A stretch of DNA of 64,000 nucleotides from Asticcacaulis sp. AC402. GTDB lineage: Bacteria; Pseudomonadota; Alphaproteobacteria; Caulobacterales; Caulobacteraceae. Below are positions 1 through 8,179 of the stretch, piece by piece; position 1 is the stretch's first letter, and each line of letters opens with the position of its first letter. The notes beneath the pieces were generated by a model. The model searched no databases and was not told the origin of the DNA. It was given only the letters and a program-made list of their open reading frames with translations. The position numbers were made by a program, and so were the translations under genes. The DNA is taken from assembly GCF_000495835.1 (NCBI RefSeq), contig NZ_AWGC01000030.1, positions 1-64,000 of the forward strand. The letters run 5' to 3'.

Positions 1-99
1 AGCGTAGTTTTGATGGAATCAAAACTACGCTCTAAGTTTTTGTTTTGTCGCGCAATTTCTCCGAAAAGTGGTGGCCACTTTATCGGATTGCGCTTTGGC
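1..99. repeat. Dispersed double-hairpin intergenic element, copy A
   Basis: The first 31 bases form a near-perfect hairpin (AGCGTAGTTTTGAT / ATCAAAACTACGCT, 3-nt loop). After a T-rich linker, bases about 49-96 form a second imperfect hairpin (GCGCAATTTCTCCGAAAAGTG paired with CACTTTATCGGATTGCGC). The same linker and second hairpin recur in opposite orientation at 34957-35065, with a variant first hairpin. The element is non-coding. Short open frames across both copies give similar peptides only because the DNA is repeated. The left edge may continue outside the window. Confidence 0.8.
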
Positions 100-236
100 G
101 CTCAAGCGCCCGGCGTGTTTTCAACACGCCAACTCATCGCCATGGACCAGACGGTGGGCGCCTCGCATGGGCTCGGGCGGCCAAGAAGCGTCTCTGGCGC
201 CCTTGCCAAGTCACGGAGAGTCGTGATTTGGAGAAG
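100..236. repeat. Diverged copy of the ~150-bp dispersed intergenic repeat
   Basis: It contains the ordered landmarks of the second repeat family: GCTCAAGCGCC, then a GCGCCTCGC...GCTCGGGCGG core, then GGCGCCCTTGCCAAGTCAC, then an AGTCGTGA-type end. These match the copy at 14784-14932 in the same orientation, with an inserted or diverged stretch near 115-150. No open frame with a convincing start is present. It lies between copy A of the double-hairpin element and the UPF0262 gene. Confidence 0.55.
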
Positions 237-253
237 CCTGAAAGGGTAAAACC

Positions 254-721
254 ATGAAACTCGCCCGCATCGACATTGACGAAGCCAGCCTGTCGGCCCC
301 GACCGATCAGATAGAGCACGAGCGCAAGGTCGCCATGTTTGACCTTGTCGAGCGCAACAGCTTCACACCGGACGGCGCGGCCGAGGCCGGGTCGGAAGGG
401 CCTTTCGACCTGCGCCTGGCGTTCGAGGACAATCGTCTGGTTTTTGACATCGCGGGCCCTGGCTTTACGCGCAAGATCATGCTGTCCATGTCGCCGTTCA
501 AGACCATGATGCGCGACTACCAGATGATCTGCGAGAGCTATTACGAGGCGCTGAAAAACGCTACGCCGGCGCAGATCGAGTCGATCGACATGGGCCGCCG
601 TGGCGTCCACAACGAAGGCGCCGAACTGCTGACCGAGCGACTGAAGGGCAAGATCGAGATCGACCACGAAACCTCGCGGCGATTGTTCACGCTGATCAAC
701 GCCCTGCATCTGCGTCTGTAG
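254..721 (+). CDS. UPF0262 family protein
   Basis: This 155-aa protein has the length and sequence character of the UPF0262 family, a small cytosolic family found in alphaproteobacteria with no assigned function. The centre carries the typical stretch GFTRKIMLSMSPFKTMMRDY, followed by YYEALKNATPAQIESIDMGR and a C-terminal helix ending LINALHLRL. In related genomes it usually lies near hisD, a low-molecular-weight phosphatase gene and infA. Here infA follows 1.3 kb downstream, with an outer-membrane protein gene in between. The ATG at 254 is preceded by GAAAGGG. The N-terminus starts directly with conserved-looking sequence, so the start is probably right. Confidence 0.85.
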   Translation: MKLARIDIDEASLSAPTDQIEHERKVAMFDLVERNSFTPDGAAEAGSEGPFDLRLAFEDNRLVFDIAGPGFTRKIMLSMSPFKTMMRDYQMICESYYEALKNATPAQIESIDMGRRGVHNEGAELLTERLKGKIEIDHETSRRLFTLINALHLRL

Positions 722-1159
722 CATTTTTACCTCTCCCCGTTCACGGGGAGAGGACGAGAGCCGAGCGAAGCGTGGGCGATCGGGTGAGGGGCCTTTTGAA
801 GACGATCGAGCAGCGGACATTACCGTTGCTTCTCACCCTAACCTCCCCCCGGCCTCGCCGGCAGGCAGAAGAACGGGGAGAGGGGATTCTGACGGCGCCC
901 TTGATCGGCAAAAATTTCCTATCCTTATGATTTTCTTACCATTTTGTCATTTATCTCGCGTTCATCAACGCGGCTGAAACACGGCCAAAACCGGACGTTC
1001 GAACACATAAAGGGCGTCCGCATGTTCATCTCGCCATAGTTGGACGAAAATACCCTGAAAAGACCCGTAAATGGCCCCACGGTGGCCTGCTCCAGACGCC
1101 ATATTAGGTCTCAGGCGGTGACATGATCGCTGCCGCTAAAAGACTATGGAGCACATACA
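722..1159. other. Intergenic region with CTCTCCCCG-type palindromic repeat
   Basis: This is 438 bases with no credible gene. Bases about 731-755 form a hairpin (CCTCTCCCCG TTCA CGGGGAGAGG) and can serve as a factor-independent stop for the UPF0262 gene. A related, partly complementary block (TCTCACCCTAACCTCCCCC ... AACGGGGAGAGGGG) follows at 832-884, so the pair makes a larger imperfect inverted repeat. CCTCACCC/CTCTCCCCG repeats are widespread in alphaproteobacterial intergenic DNA. The A/T-rich stretch at about 905-965 probably contains the promoter of the outer-membrane gene, but no clear -35/-10 pair was resolved. Confidence 0.55.
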
Positions 1160-1681
1160 ATGAAGACCCTTCTTATCGCGACCACCGCTGCTGCCCTGGC
1201 CCTTTCGGGCGCCGTCGCTGCCAATGCCCAGGATGTGGGCCAAGTTTACGGCTCGGTCGGCTACCAAGGCACCCAGAACGACACCACCGACACCAATGTC
1301 AACGGGATCAATGCCCGTATCGGCACCAGGCTTACCCCGTATTTCGGCATCGAAGGCGAAGCCGCTTTAGGCACCGATAGCGACAAGGGCCCAGGCGGCG
1401 AATACAAGCTGACGAACAAGGTGGCCGCCTACGGCGTCGGTTTCCTTCCCGTATCGCCGCGCTTTGACCTCATCGGTCGTGTGGGTGTCTCCGACACCGA
1501 CCTGAAGGCGCCGGCCGCTGCCGGCAAGCTGGAACAGGGGACGGCTCTGGAGTATGGCGTCGGCGCCCAGTATCACTTCGACAACGACCTTGCCCTGCGC
1601 GCCGACTACACCAAGGCCGACTTTAACGGCGACAAGGGTGAAGCCGGGACAACCTCTGTCAGCCTGATCAAGAAGTTCTAA
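1160..1681 (+). CDS. Small outer-membrane beta-barrel protein (OmpA-like porin fold)
   Basis: The 173-aa protein begins with a Sec signal peptide (MKTLLIATTAAALALSGAVAANA, cleavage expected at ANA-QDV). Alternating hydrophobic strands follow: VYGSVGYQG, GINARIGTRLTPYFGIEGEA, KVAAYGVGFLPV, FDLIGRVGV, LEYGVGAQYHF, LALRADYTKA. It ends in phenylalanine (SVSLIKKF), the usual BAM-recognition signature of outer-membrane barrels. The pattern fits the eight-stranded OmpA/OmpX-like 'outer membrane protein beta-barrel' family. It has no peptidoglycan-binding OmpA domain, so it is barrel only. It is probably monocistronic, with a terminator directly behind. The ligand or role is unknown. Confidence 0.8.
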   Translation: MKTLLIATTAAALALSGAVAANAQDVGQVYGSVGYQGTQNDTTDTNVNGINARIGTRLTPYFGIEGEAALGTDSDKGPGGEYKLTNKVAAYGVGFLPVSPRFDLIGRVGVSDTDLKAPAAAGKLEQGTALEYGVGAQYHFDNDLALRADYTKADFNGDKGEAGTTSVSLIKKF

Positions 1682-1703
1682 ACTTCCGAAAGCTGCGTTA
1701 ACG

Positions 1704-1736
1704 CGCCCCTTGCTTTGCAGCGAGGGGCGTTTTGTT
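1704..1736 (+). terminator. Rho-independent terminator of the outer-membrane protein gene
   Basis: A GC stem (CGCCCCT / AGGGGCG) with an inner TGC/GCA pairing is followed by TTTTGTTG. It starts about 22 bases after the stop codon at 1681. Confidence 0.75.
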
Positions 1737-1742
1737 GAGTAC

Positions 1743-1873
1743 CTGCCTTCCTCGCGTCTTCGCGTGAAAGTCATTTCTTTCCCGAACACGATCTTCCGGT
1801 CTGTTGCCATCGTAGCGTGGTCCTGGCCCCAGTTGTTTCATACGAAGGCGCGAAGACGCGAAGAATGGCAAGG
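1743..1873. repeat. Long interrupted inverted repeat (CGCGAAGA-type arms)
   Basis: The left arm (CCTTCCTCGCGTCTTCGCG, about 1746-1764) pairs with the right arm (GCGCGAAGACGCGAAG within 1848-1864, with flanks TTCATACGAAG and AATGGCAAGG) across a loop of roughly 70-80 bases. The right arm consists of short near-tandem GCGAAGA units with a period near 8. Two similar structures occur at 25063-25345 and 41562-41773. The rest of the gap up to infA holds no gene. Confidence 0.6.
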
Positions 1874-2005
1874 CTAGGCGGGGTTTGGGGCTAAACTAAA
1901 CGCTTTCCCTTTTAGGGCTTTCGGTATAAACGGGCGCACTCACGACATACGCCACCTTGAGTCCCGTAGTGGAACCGGCGCGTCGTCCACTAATCTGAGG
2001 GCCGA

Positions 2006-2227
2006 ATGGCAAAAGAAGAACTCCTTGAGTTTCCGGGTACGGTCGTCGAACTGCTCCCCAATGCGACGTTTCGCGTCAAGCTGGAAGAGAGCGGCCATGA
2101 GATTATCGCCCACACGGCAGGCAAGATGCGCAAGAACCGCATCCGTGTCCTGGCCGGCGACCGTATCCTGGTCGAAATGACGCCCTATGATCTGACCAAG
2201 GGCCGCATTACCTATCGCTTCAAATAA
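2006..2227 (+). CDS. infA: Translation initiation factor IF-1
   Basis: The 73-aa protein is a full-length IF-1: [20 protein letters not shown], the OB-fold core [32 protein letters not shown], and the conserved end [20 protein letters not shown]-1 binds the 30S A site and helps IF-2 and IF-3 select initiator tRNA. A GAGGG ribosome-binding site precedes the ATG. The maf gene starts 13 bases after the stop, so infA leads a compact operon infA-maf-RNase-yacG, the common alphaproteobacterial arrangement. Confidence 0.97.
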   Translation: MAKEELLEFPGTVVELLPNATFRVKLEESGHEIIAHTAGKMRKNRIRVLAGDRILVEMTPYDLTKGRITYRFK

Positions 2228-2240
2228 TCCGGGGCCGGTC

Positions 2241-2819
2241 ATGGCCGATAGAGCCCTGTTGGTTCTGGCAAGCGCAAGCCCGCGCCGACGCGATCTGCTG
2301 GCCCAGCTTGGCATCGTTCCCGACATCATAGCTGCTGCCGATCTCGATGAGGCGCCCCTTAAAGACGAAACACCGCGTCTCCTGGCCCTGCGTCTGGCCC
2401 AGGAAAAGGCCCGCGCTGTCGCTTTGAGTCACGCAGGTTTCGTCCTGGCCGCCGATACGGTGGTCTGTATGGGACGCCGCGTCCTCGATAAGGCCAATGG
2501 CAACCAGGATGTGGTTCGCAGCCTGGAACTTCTGTCCGGGCGTGGCCACCGCATCTATACCGGCATTGCCGTCATCGCGCCGTCAGGCAGGTTGTCGTCG
2601 CGTGTTGTTGAGACCCGCGTGACCTTTAAAGTGTTAACCAACGCCGAAATCGCTACCTACGCGGCCTCGGGCGAGGGGCTGGGCAAGGCCGGCGGTTACG
2701 GTATCCAGGGGCGGGCAGGGGGCTTCGTCACCCACCTCGTCGGCAGTTTCACCGCGGTTGTCGGTCTGCCCCTTTACGAGACCCGTTGCCTGCTCGAGGG
2801 CGCGGGTTTCAAATGCTAG
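2241..2819 (+). CDS. maf: Maf family nucleotide pyrophosphatase
   Basis: The 192-aa protein carries the Maf/HAM1 superfamily signatures: the N-terminal LVLASASPRRRDLLAQLGI loop, the catalytic region FVLAADTVVCMGRRVLDKA, the LLSGRGHRIYTGIAV segment, and the GYGIQGRAGGFVTHLVGSF motif that shapes the active site. Family members hydrolyse nucleoside triphosphates, often modified pyrimidine or dTTP/UTP types, to monophosphates, and have been linked to septum-related housecleaning. The gene overlaps the next one by seven bases, which implies translational coupling. Confidence 0.93.
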   Translation: MADRALLVLASASPRRRDLLAQLGIVPDIIAAADLDEAPLKDETPRLLALRLAQEKARAVALSHAGFVLAADTVVCMGRRVLDKANGNQDVVRSLELLSGRGHRIYTGIAVIAPSGRLSSRVVETRVTFKVLTNAEIATYAASGEGLGKAGGYGIQGRAGGFVTHLVGSFTAVVGLPLYETRCLLEGAGFKC

Positions 2820-3847
2820 ATCCGGCCGTGCTGACCCTGCATTACGAGGCCCGTTTTGGCCTGGCGCGTGGGGCGGTCTACTGGCAAGGCAAGCCGCATC
2901 TCTTTGCCCAGGGCTACGAGTACGATCCGTCCCTGGCTGTGTTGGGGACGCTGTCGGTTGCCCGGTTGCGTAGCCGCTCCGGCGCGATAGCGTTCCTGAA
3001 GCTCGCCGACGGCACGGATGCCGTGCTGGAGGGCCCTCCAGAAATACTGGCCAAGGTCAACGAAGGTGCGGCCGTCGAGGTCGAGATCATCGCCGAGGCA
3101 CGCGTCCGCGGAGCCAAGCTCGCGCGGGCACGTTTTATCGCCGTGGCGACCGGCGATCCCCGCCGTCTGTCGCGCGTGCTGAGTCTAAAAGACCGCTTGC
3201 TTGAACGGGCGCACAGCCTGGTCGGCGACATGCCGGTCCAGGAGCTAAGTGATCGCAACGCGATCGACGAAGCTCAGGATGAAGCCAATGTCCCCTCCGG
3301 CAACCTGCCAGGCGGAGGCTATCTTTCTGTCGAATCGACCCGCGCCCTTATTGCCTGTGACGTCGATACAGCCGGATCCGAAGCTGTGATGTCGCCGTCT
3401 GGCATCCACGCCCGGGTCTGCAACGAAGCCGCGATTCGCGATCTGCCGCGCCGGTTGCGCCTGGCCGGCCTGTCAGGCCTGGTGGTGGTCGACCTGATCG
3501 GCAAGCGCCATGACGGGGACCGATTACGTACCCTGCTGACACAGGGCTTCGCCGCCGAAGCATCGCGTATCGTCATAGCGCCCATGGGCAAGTTCGGCAC
3601 GCTGGAATTCGTCCGGCCATGGGGGGCCTGCCCAGTTGGTGACGACATTAATCCCGTCACCAAGGCACTATGTAGTCTGGGGCAGGCCATCCGGCTGTCG
3701 GACCAGGACCGGGGCCGTACGATCGTTATCCGCCACACCGCTGGCATAATTGACATCCTTCGTCCCTTGATCGTCGGCGCGCTGGATCCGCTGGCGCCGA
3801 TGTTGCGCCTGGAAGTATCTGCCCAACCCGAGGTTATCGCCCTGTGA
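2813..3847 (+). CDS. Short ribonuclease E/G family protein
   Basis: The 344-aa protein starts at the ATG overlapping the maf stop. It has an N-terminal S1-like stretch (about residues 1-110) and a reduced RNase E/G catalytic half. The segment ALIACDVDTAGSEA matches the RNase E block holding the first metal-binding Asp, and GLSGLVVVDLIGKRHDGDR matches the block with the second Asp. No CPxCxG zinc-link motif is visible, and the protein is clearly shorter than RNase G (about 490 aa) or RNase E. This short form between maf and yacG is common in alphaproteobacteria and is usually annotated as 'ribonuclease'. RNA cleavage activity and partners are not established from sequence. Confidence 0.85.
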   Translation: MLDPAVLTLHYEARFGLARGAVYWQGKPHLFAQGYEYDPSLAVLGTLSVARLRSRSGAIAFLKLADGTDAVLEGPPEILAKVNEGAAVEVEIIAEARVRGAKLARARFIAVATGDPRRLSRVLSLKDRLLERAHSLVGDMPVQELSDRNAIDEAQDEANVPSGNLPGGGYLSVESTRALIACDVDTAGSEAVMSPSGIHARVCNEAAIRDLPRRLRLAGLSGLVVVDLIGKRHDGDRLRTLLTQGFAAEASRIVIAPMGKFGTLEFVRPWGACPVGDDINPVTKALCSLGQAIRLSDQDRGRTIVIRHTAGIIDILRPLIVGALDPLAPMLRLEVSAQPEVIAL

Positions 3848-4077
3848 CTGTCCGCCACTGTGCCCGCTGCCGTAAAGCTTACGGCGAATCCGTTGAAGGC
3901 GTCATCAATGCCGCCCCCAGCTACGCTCCCTTCTGTTCGAAAAGGTGCGCCGATGTCGACCTGGTTCATTGGTTGAAAGGCGAGTATATTATTGGCGACG
4001 ACGGCGATCTCAGCCTCGCCGAGAATGCGCCGGACCCGGCGGCGTCAGCGCTGCGTGCAGGCGAAGAAGAACCCTGA
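3844..4077 (+). CDS. yacG: DNA gyrase inhibitor YacG (zinc-binding)
   Basis: The 77-aa protein has the YacG zinc finger: HCARC near the N-terminus and FCSKRC about 25 residues later, followed by DLVHWLKGEYIIG, typical of the family. YacG is a small zinc protein shown in E. coli to bind and inhibit DNA gyrase. The start is a GTG that overlaps the upstream RNase stop codon (GTGA), so translation is coupled. The first finger residues follow directly, which supports this start. The C-terminal tail is acidic and probably unstructured. Confidence 0.9.
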   Translation: MTVRHCARCRKAYGESVEGVINAAPSYAPFCSKRCADVDLVHWLKGEYIIGDDGDLSLAENAPDPAASALRAGEEEP

Positions 4078-4172
4078 AAAACTGCACTTTCCGACTTGCC
4101 AAGCGCAAACGGCTCGCCTATAGACCTGCCTCCCCGAGGCGACGCGCAGTCTCGCGTGGGCCTTTGTGACGG

Positions 4173-4248
4173 GCCTGGATAGCTCAGTTGGTAGAGCAGC
4201 GGATTGAAAATCCGCGTGTCGCTGGTTCGATTCCGGCTCCAGGCACCA
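4173..4248 (+). tRNA. tRNA-Phe (GAA)
   Basis: A complete cloverleaf with encoded CCA is present. The acceptor pairs GCCTGGA with TCCAGGC, the D-arm is AGCTCAGTTGGTAGAGC, the anticodon loop TTGAAAA gives anticodon GAA, and the T-arm contains GGTTCGATTCC. The discriminator is A, followed by CCA at 4246-4248. No integrated element or duplicated 3' end was seen nearby. Confidence 0.96.
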
Positions 4249-5063
4249 TCCTTCGCAAACAAAGCGCAGCCAAGCATACCTTCCAGAAGCAGGTATGGCG
4301 TAAACGGGGGTGCTGATCTTTCGCTGGTGGCTTCGTAGTGTTAACAGCGTTATGGCACACCAGTTCTGCACGTCATTGCTGCGCGTCCGGAAAAACACTC
4401 CTTAGTTCCGCGTCCCGAATAGAAACGCCTGTGAAATCTGTTACGTCGCCGGCTTCGTAAACAATCGTCCGCTTTCGGACAGTTCATTGTTAAGGCGCAT
4501 ATGTTAGCGGTCCCAACGACTCGTTTGAGGCCACCACCCATATGGTTGTGTCGCCAACCCAAAATTCGCGTGTGAAGGGGTGCGGCTGAGATTTTCCCAG
4601 ACAGCGCAAACTTTTTTTTCACAGTGCGCCGTCTTGAACCATTTTGCGTGCGTAATGAATAACTCTCGGACAGATATGGATTTTTAATTCACGCTTTTCT
4701 AAGCCTTTAGCGTTAGGCAGGAACGGACCATGAAAAGTCTGCAACAGACACCTTGACGTTTAAGGCTTTGCTGGATCATTTAGCTCCAAACCGATTTGAT
4801 GGGGGCCGCAAGCCGTTAACAAATCGGTCGCCTTTTGAACCAAAATGGTTCATAGTGGCAGGGTTTGTGCTCTGGCCATGGCGTGATACGGACCGTCAGA
4901 CTTCTGTACGTGCCCGCGCTCAGACACGAGGGAAATGCTTAGGGGTTCGGGTCATCCGAAGTTCCAGGCGGTTCTTAGTTTTCAACACGGGGTAACGCTT
5001 CCCCCCTTTAGTCCTTGGTCAGCCCCCCTCCGGGTACCGTCCATAATCAGGAATTGGCGAAAA
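4249..5063. other. 815-base gene-free region upstream of exbB
   Basis: No open frame here has both a plausible ribosome-binding site and family-like sequence. Two hairpins stand close together: ACCGATTTG / CAAATCGGT (4790-4828) and TGAACC / GGTTCA (4836-4852). The A/T content is higher than in flanking genes, especially around 4605-4710. The length, unusual for this compact genome, suggests a long regulated leader or a small RNA upstream of the TonB energiser operon, but no Fur-like box was convincing. Confidence 0.4.
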
Positions 5064-5945
5064 ATGCTCGAACACAAAAATTCTAATCCGTTTATCGCTC
5101 TGCTGGGCGCTGCCGCGCTTCTGATGAGCGTCCCCGCAATGGCTGTTGCGGCCCCGGCTCCTGCCGCCGCCACTTCGGAAGCTGCCCCGGCCCCCGCAAC
5201 GCCGGCACCGGCCGCAGCTGAGGAAAGCACCGAAAAGGCCGACGCTGGTCATGGCTCTGGTGGCCTCACCTTTGTTGGCATGTTTAATCAGGCCACCATT
5301 GTCGTTAAGGTCGTCATGATCATGCTGATCCTGATGTCTCTCTTCTCGTGGATCCTGCTGATCATGAAGATGATGGATTTCGGATCGCTGAACCGCGTCA
5401 CCACCAACTTCCTTGAAGCCTATCGTGGCGCCCGCTCCATCGCCGACATCAACCGTATCGCGGTTTCGGACGAGTTCGCCGGCAACCCGCTTGCCGACAT
5501 GGCCGCTGTTGGCACCGAAGAAGTCCAATTGTCCAAGCAAGCCGGCCTGCAGGTTTCGGGCGAACATCGTGACTCGACGCTTGCCCGCGCCGAAGCGTCG
5601 ATCCATGCCGTTCAGGCTGGGCTGGCAAAGCGTCTGGGCGGTGGCCTGTCTTTCCTGGCCTCGACCGGTTCGACCTCGCCGTTTATCGGTCTGTTCGGTA
5701 CCGTTTACGGCATCATGAACTCCTTCATCGGTATCGCCAACTCGAACACGACCAACCTGGCCGTCGTCGCTCCGGGTATCGCTGAAGCTCTGATGGCTAC
5801 CGGTATCGGCCTGATCGCCGCTATTCCGGCCGTTGTCATGTACAACATCTTCAACAACTCGATCTCCAACTACGGCATCCGTTCGGAACAATTCGTCTCC
5901 GAACTGATGAACTCGCTGTCGCGTCAGCTCGACAAGGGGGCGTAA
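5064..5945 (+). CDS. exbB: TonB-system energiser ExbB (MotA/TolQ/ExbB family)
   Basis: The 293-aa inner-membrane protein has an N-terminal signal-like segment (LLGAAALLMSVPAMAVAA) followed by an Ala/Pro-rich linker. Then come three membrane segments: VVKVVMIMLILMSLFSWILLI, and the conserved pair around GSTSPFIGLFGTVYGIMNSF and IAEALMATGIGLIAAIPAVVMYN. The GLFGTVxGI and ALxATxxGLxAAIPA motifs define the proton-channel family. With ExbD it converts proton motive force into TonB motion for outer-membrane import. The ATG at 5064 is chosen because AGGAA lies just upstream and the longer frame lacks family sequence. ExbD starts 5 bases after the stop. The N-terminal extension is typical of ExbB forms in Caulobacter and Pseudomonas. 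Confidence 0.92.
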   Translation: MLEHKNSNPFIALLGAAALLMSVPAMAVAAPAPAAATSEAAPAPATPAPAAAEESTEKADAGHGSGGLTFVGMFNQATIVVKVVMIMLILMSLFSWILLIMKMMDFGSLNRVTTNFLEAYRGARSIADINRIAVSDEFAGNPLADMAAVGTEEVQLSKQAGLQVSGEHRDSTLARAEASIHAVQAGLAKRLGGGLSFLASTGSTSPFIGLFGTVYGIMNSFIGIANSNTTNLAVVAPGIAEALMATGIGLIAAIPAVVMYNIFNNSISNYGIRSEQFVSELMNSLSRQLDKGA

Positions 5946-5950
5946 GCACC

Positions 5951-6388
5951 ATGGGAGCTAAGCTATCAGGTGGTGGCGGCGGCTCGAAACTGCATGTCGA
6001 AGCGAACGCGGAAATCAACGTTACCCCGTTCGTGGACGTTATGCTGGTTCTACTCATTATCTTCATGGTGGCGGCTCCGCTCGCCACTGTGTCGAAAGAG
6101 GTAGTACTGCCCAAGGCTGTCGCCAAACCGCAGCCTTCGCCGCCCAAGCCGATCTATATTACGCTTCAAAAGAGCGGGGACTTGTTCATTGGTGACTTCT
6201 CGACCTCGCTCGATACTTTGGGCGAAGACATGAAAAGAGCCGTTGGCGCCCGGGACCCGGATCAGGAGCGTATCTACATCCGCTGCGACCAGAAAACCCG
6301 TTATGCTGACTTCATGAAAGTCATGAACAAGCTGCAGGACAACGGCTACTACTCCGTCGCGCTCGTCGGCGAAGATGACACACAGTAG
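5951..6388 (+). CDS. exbD: Biopolymer transport protein ExbD
   Basis: The 145-aa protein has a short cytoplasmic N-terminus, one membrane segment (VTPFVDVMLVLLIIFMVAAP) containing the conserved Asp of the ExbD/TolR proton path, and a periplasmic domain with IYITLQKSGDLFIGD and the late motif IYIRCDQKTRYADFMKVMNKLQDNG. It is the stator partner of ExbB. The gene lies between exbB and tonB with gaps of 5 and 14 bases, in one operon ended by the hairpin at 7137-7171. Confidence 0.93.
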   Translation: MGAKLSGGGGGSKLHVEANAEINVTPFVDVMLVLLIIFMVAAPLATVSKEVVLPKAVAKPQPSPPKPIYITLQKSGDLFIGDFSTSLDTLGEDMKRAVGARDPDQERIYIRCDQKTRYADFMKVMNKLQDNGYYSVALVGEDDTQ

Positions 6389-6402
6389 AGGGTCTTAATC
6401 AT

Positions 6403-7110
6403 ATGGTTGACGAAACACCCATTAGAAAACGGGACCCTATCCTCGATGACGCACCCCAGGGCAACAAGACGTCCTTCTGGGTGGGTGTCGGGGTCGCTGT
6501 GGCCCTCCACGTTGGTATCGGGTTTTACTTCCTTCGTGCGAAGTTTGAGATTCCGGAACACAGCTTCACGGACGAGAAGGTGAATGTCGATCTGGTGGCA
6601 CCGCCACCACCGCCACCGCCGCCTCCGCCTCCGCCGCCGCCGCCGCCCAACGCGCCGCCACCGCCTGTGGTCCAGCCGCGTGAGACGCCGCCGACGGACA
6701 TTGCTCCGCCACCACCGATCCCGGTTCCTCCTGTGCCTCAAACCAAGCGGCAGGAGTATACCGCACCGCCGGCGCAGATGAACACTGGCACCCCGCCACC
6801 CGTGGCGCCTCCGGGACCGCGTTACGTGGCTGGTGACTGGAGTATTCCAGGTTCCAATGAGATGTCCGACGCCTATCCGGAGCGGGCTCTTGATGACGAA
6901 GTTATGGGTGAAGTCACGATCGACTGTGCCATCAACGCGGCTGGTAAGGTGACGTCCTGTGACATCATCAAGGAAACCCCGAAAGGCTATGGTTTCGGTG
7001 CTGCGACGGTGAGGCTCTTCATCCGTTACGCCAAGGTCAAGCCAGCTTCGGTGGGCGGTGAACTTAAAGACGGGGACCGGAAGAAGTTCCTCTACAAGTG
7101 GCAACTCTAA
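6403..7110 (+). CDS. tonB: Energy transducer TonB
   Basis: The 235-aa protein has a single N-terminal membrane anchor (FWVGVGVAVALHVGIGFYFL), a proline-rich periplasmic spacer with an uninterrupted run of at least 16 prolines (about residues 66-82) plus further PPPP blocks, and a C-terminal TonB domain. That domain includes YPERALDDEVMGEVTIDCAI and a closing region with FGAATVRLFIRYAKVKP. It spans the periplasm and contacts the TonB box of outer-membrane receptors, powered by the ExbB-ExbD products encoded just upstream. The proline run is repetitive at DNA level (CCN repeats), so its length may vary between strains. Confidence 0.92.
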   Translation: MVDETPIRKRDPILDDAPQGNKTSFWVGVGVAVALHVGIGFYFLRAKFEIPEHSFTDEKVNVDLVAPPPPPPPPPPPPPPPPNAPPPPVVQPRETPPTDIAPPPPIPVPPVPQTKRQEYTAPPAQMNTGTPPPVAPPGPRYVAGDWSIPGSNEMSDAYPERALDDEVMGEVTIDCAINAAGKVTSCDIIKETPKGYGFGAATVRLFIRYAKVKPASVGGELKDGDRKKFLYKWQL

Positions 7111-7136
7111 GACTCCTACGTCACTGTACGTTTACG

Positions 7137-7171
7137 AACACCCCGAAGGCGACTTCGGGGTGTTTTCTTTT
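7137..7171 (+). terminator. Rho-independent terminator of exbB-exbD-tonB
   Basis: A perfect 11-bp stem (ACACCCCGAAG / CTTCGGGGTGT) with the loop GCGA is followed by TTTTCTTTTG. It separates the operon from the second tonB-like gene. Confidence 0.92.
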
Positions 7172-7359
7172 GTTCGGGCCTTATGCCGTAAGGGTTTTCT
7201 ACATTTGCCCAAAGAACGCGACGAGCGTATCCTGATACAGTAAAGCCATAGTCATCGTGCTTGGCCGGGCCGGCCAGGAAACGAAATCCGCAGGATAAAA
7301 CCCTGCAGGATGCCAAATGGCGCTTGCCGAAAAGTCTGTATCTGAAAGGACCAAGCATC

Positions 7360-8061
7360 ATGGAAGCCGTTCAAACCCTTCATTCAACTGTTTTTGACGG
7401 CACGCCAAGCCGTAAACTGAGATCATCGTTTTGGATTGCCTTGTCTGTAGCTGCTGCACTACACGGCATCTTGGCCGCCTATATGATTAACCAAAAATTT
7501 TCCATGGTTGTTCCAGAAAGCAATCCCGGGACGGTCACGACAGTGACTTTCGAGCGGCCCAAGCCCAAGGACGTGCCCAGGCCCGTCAAGCCGGCTACCC
7601 CGCCGGCGCCAACGCCTCTTACAATCCGTGAACCAGAAGCCCCGGCGCCCGATTCGGTCGAAACGACGCCAATCGCGCCACTCAAGGGGCCCGATAACGT
7701 CGCAGAACCGATGCCACCCGTCATTGTGTCAACACCTGGCAATGGGCCGGCGGCAGCGCCCGTACCTGCGTCCTATGTCGCAGCGCGCTGGACCCGCTTT
7801 CCCGACAGCACAGCCCTGATGAACTACTATCCTTCGCGGGCGGAAGCCGACGAGGTTGTCGGCGAGGCGCTTCTGGAATGCACCGTGGCCGACGCAAGGG
7901 GCCGTGTCAGTTGCATCGTGCTGTCGGAGAACCCAAGGGGTTACGGCTTCGGTAAGGCGACCGCCACCATGGTCGAGAAGGAGGGCCGCGTCGATACCAG
8001 CCAGGGCGACGTCCCCGTGGGCTCGAAGCTTCGCACGCTTGTCAAATGGACCCTGAATTGA
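7360..8061 (+). CDS. Second TonB-like energy transducer
   Basis: The 233-aa protein has the same plan as TonB: an N-terminal anchor (SFWIALSVAAALHGILAAYMI), a Pro-rich linker (about residues 60-145, less extreme than in the upstream TonB), and a C-terminal TonB-type domain (MNYYPSRAEADEVVGEALLEC ... NPRGYGFGKATATMVEKEGRV). The C-terminal halves of the two proteins align well, so they are paralogues. The start ATG is preceded by GAAAGGA. The gene has its own leader after the tonB terminator. It could serve a different receptor set or act as a modulator, which is inference. Confidence 0.82.
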   Translation: MEAVQTLHSTVFDGTPSRKLRSSFWIALSVAAALHGILAAYMINQKFSMVVPESNPGTVTTVTFERPKPKDVPRPVKPATPPAPTPLTIREPEAPAPDSVETTPIAPLKGPDNVAEPMPPVIVSTPGNGPAAAPVPASYVAARWTRFPDSTALMNYYPSRAEADEVVGEALLECTVADARGRVSCIVLSENPRGYGFGKATATMVEKEGRVDTSQGDVPVGSKLRTLVKWTLN

Positions 8062-8179
8062 TCCCAACAGGCTTCCGCGCTATACGCCGCCGTGACACGC
8101 CTAACGTCTTTCAGGATGTCTTTTTTGTTTTCGGCAGGCTAAGGTGTTGTCAAACTTTCCGGTGAGAGGGACAAAAACC

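Noticed and set aside
4173-4248. tRNA-Phe as an integration site
   Set aside because: No integrase, no duplicated 3' tRNA end and only housekeeping genes on either side.
4753-4995. 80-codon frame in the exbB leader
   Set aside because: No ribosome site, mixed composition, overlaps hairpins and the exbB leader; no family resemblance.
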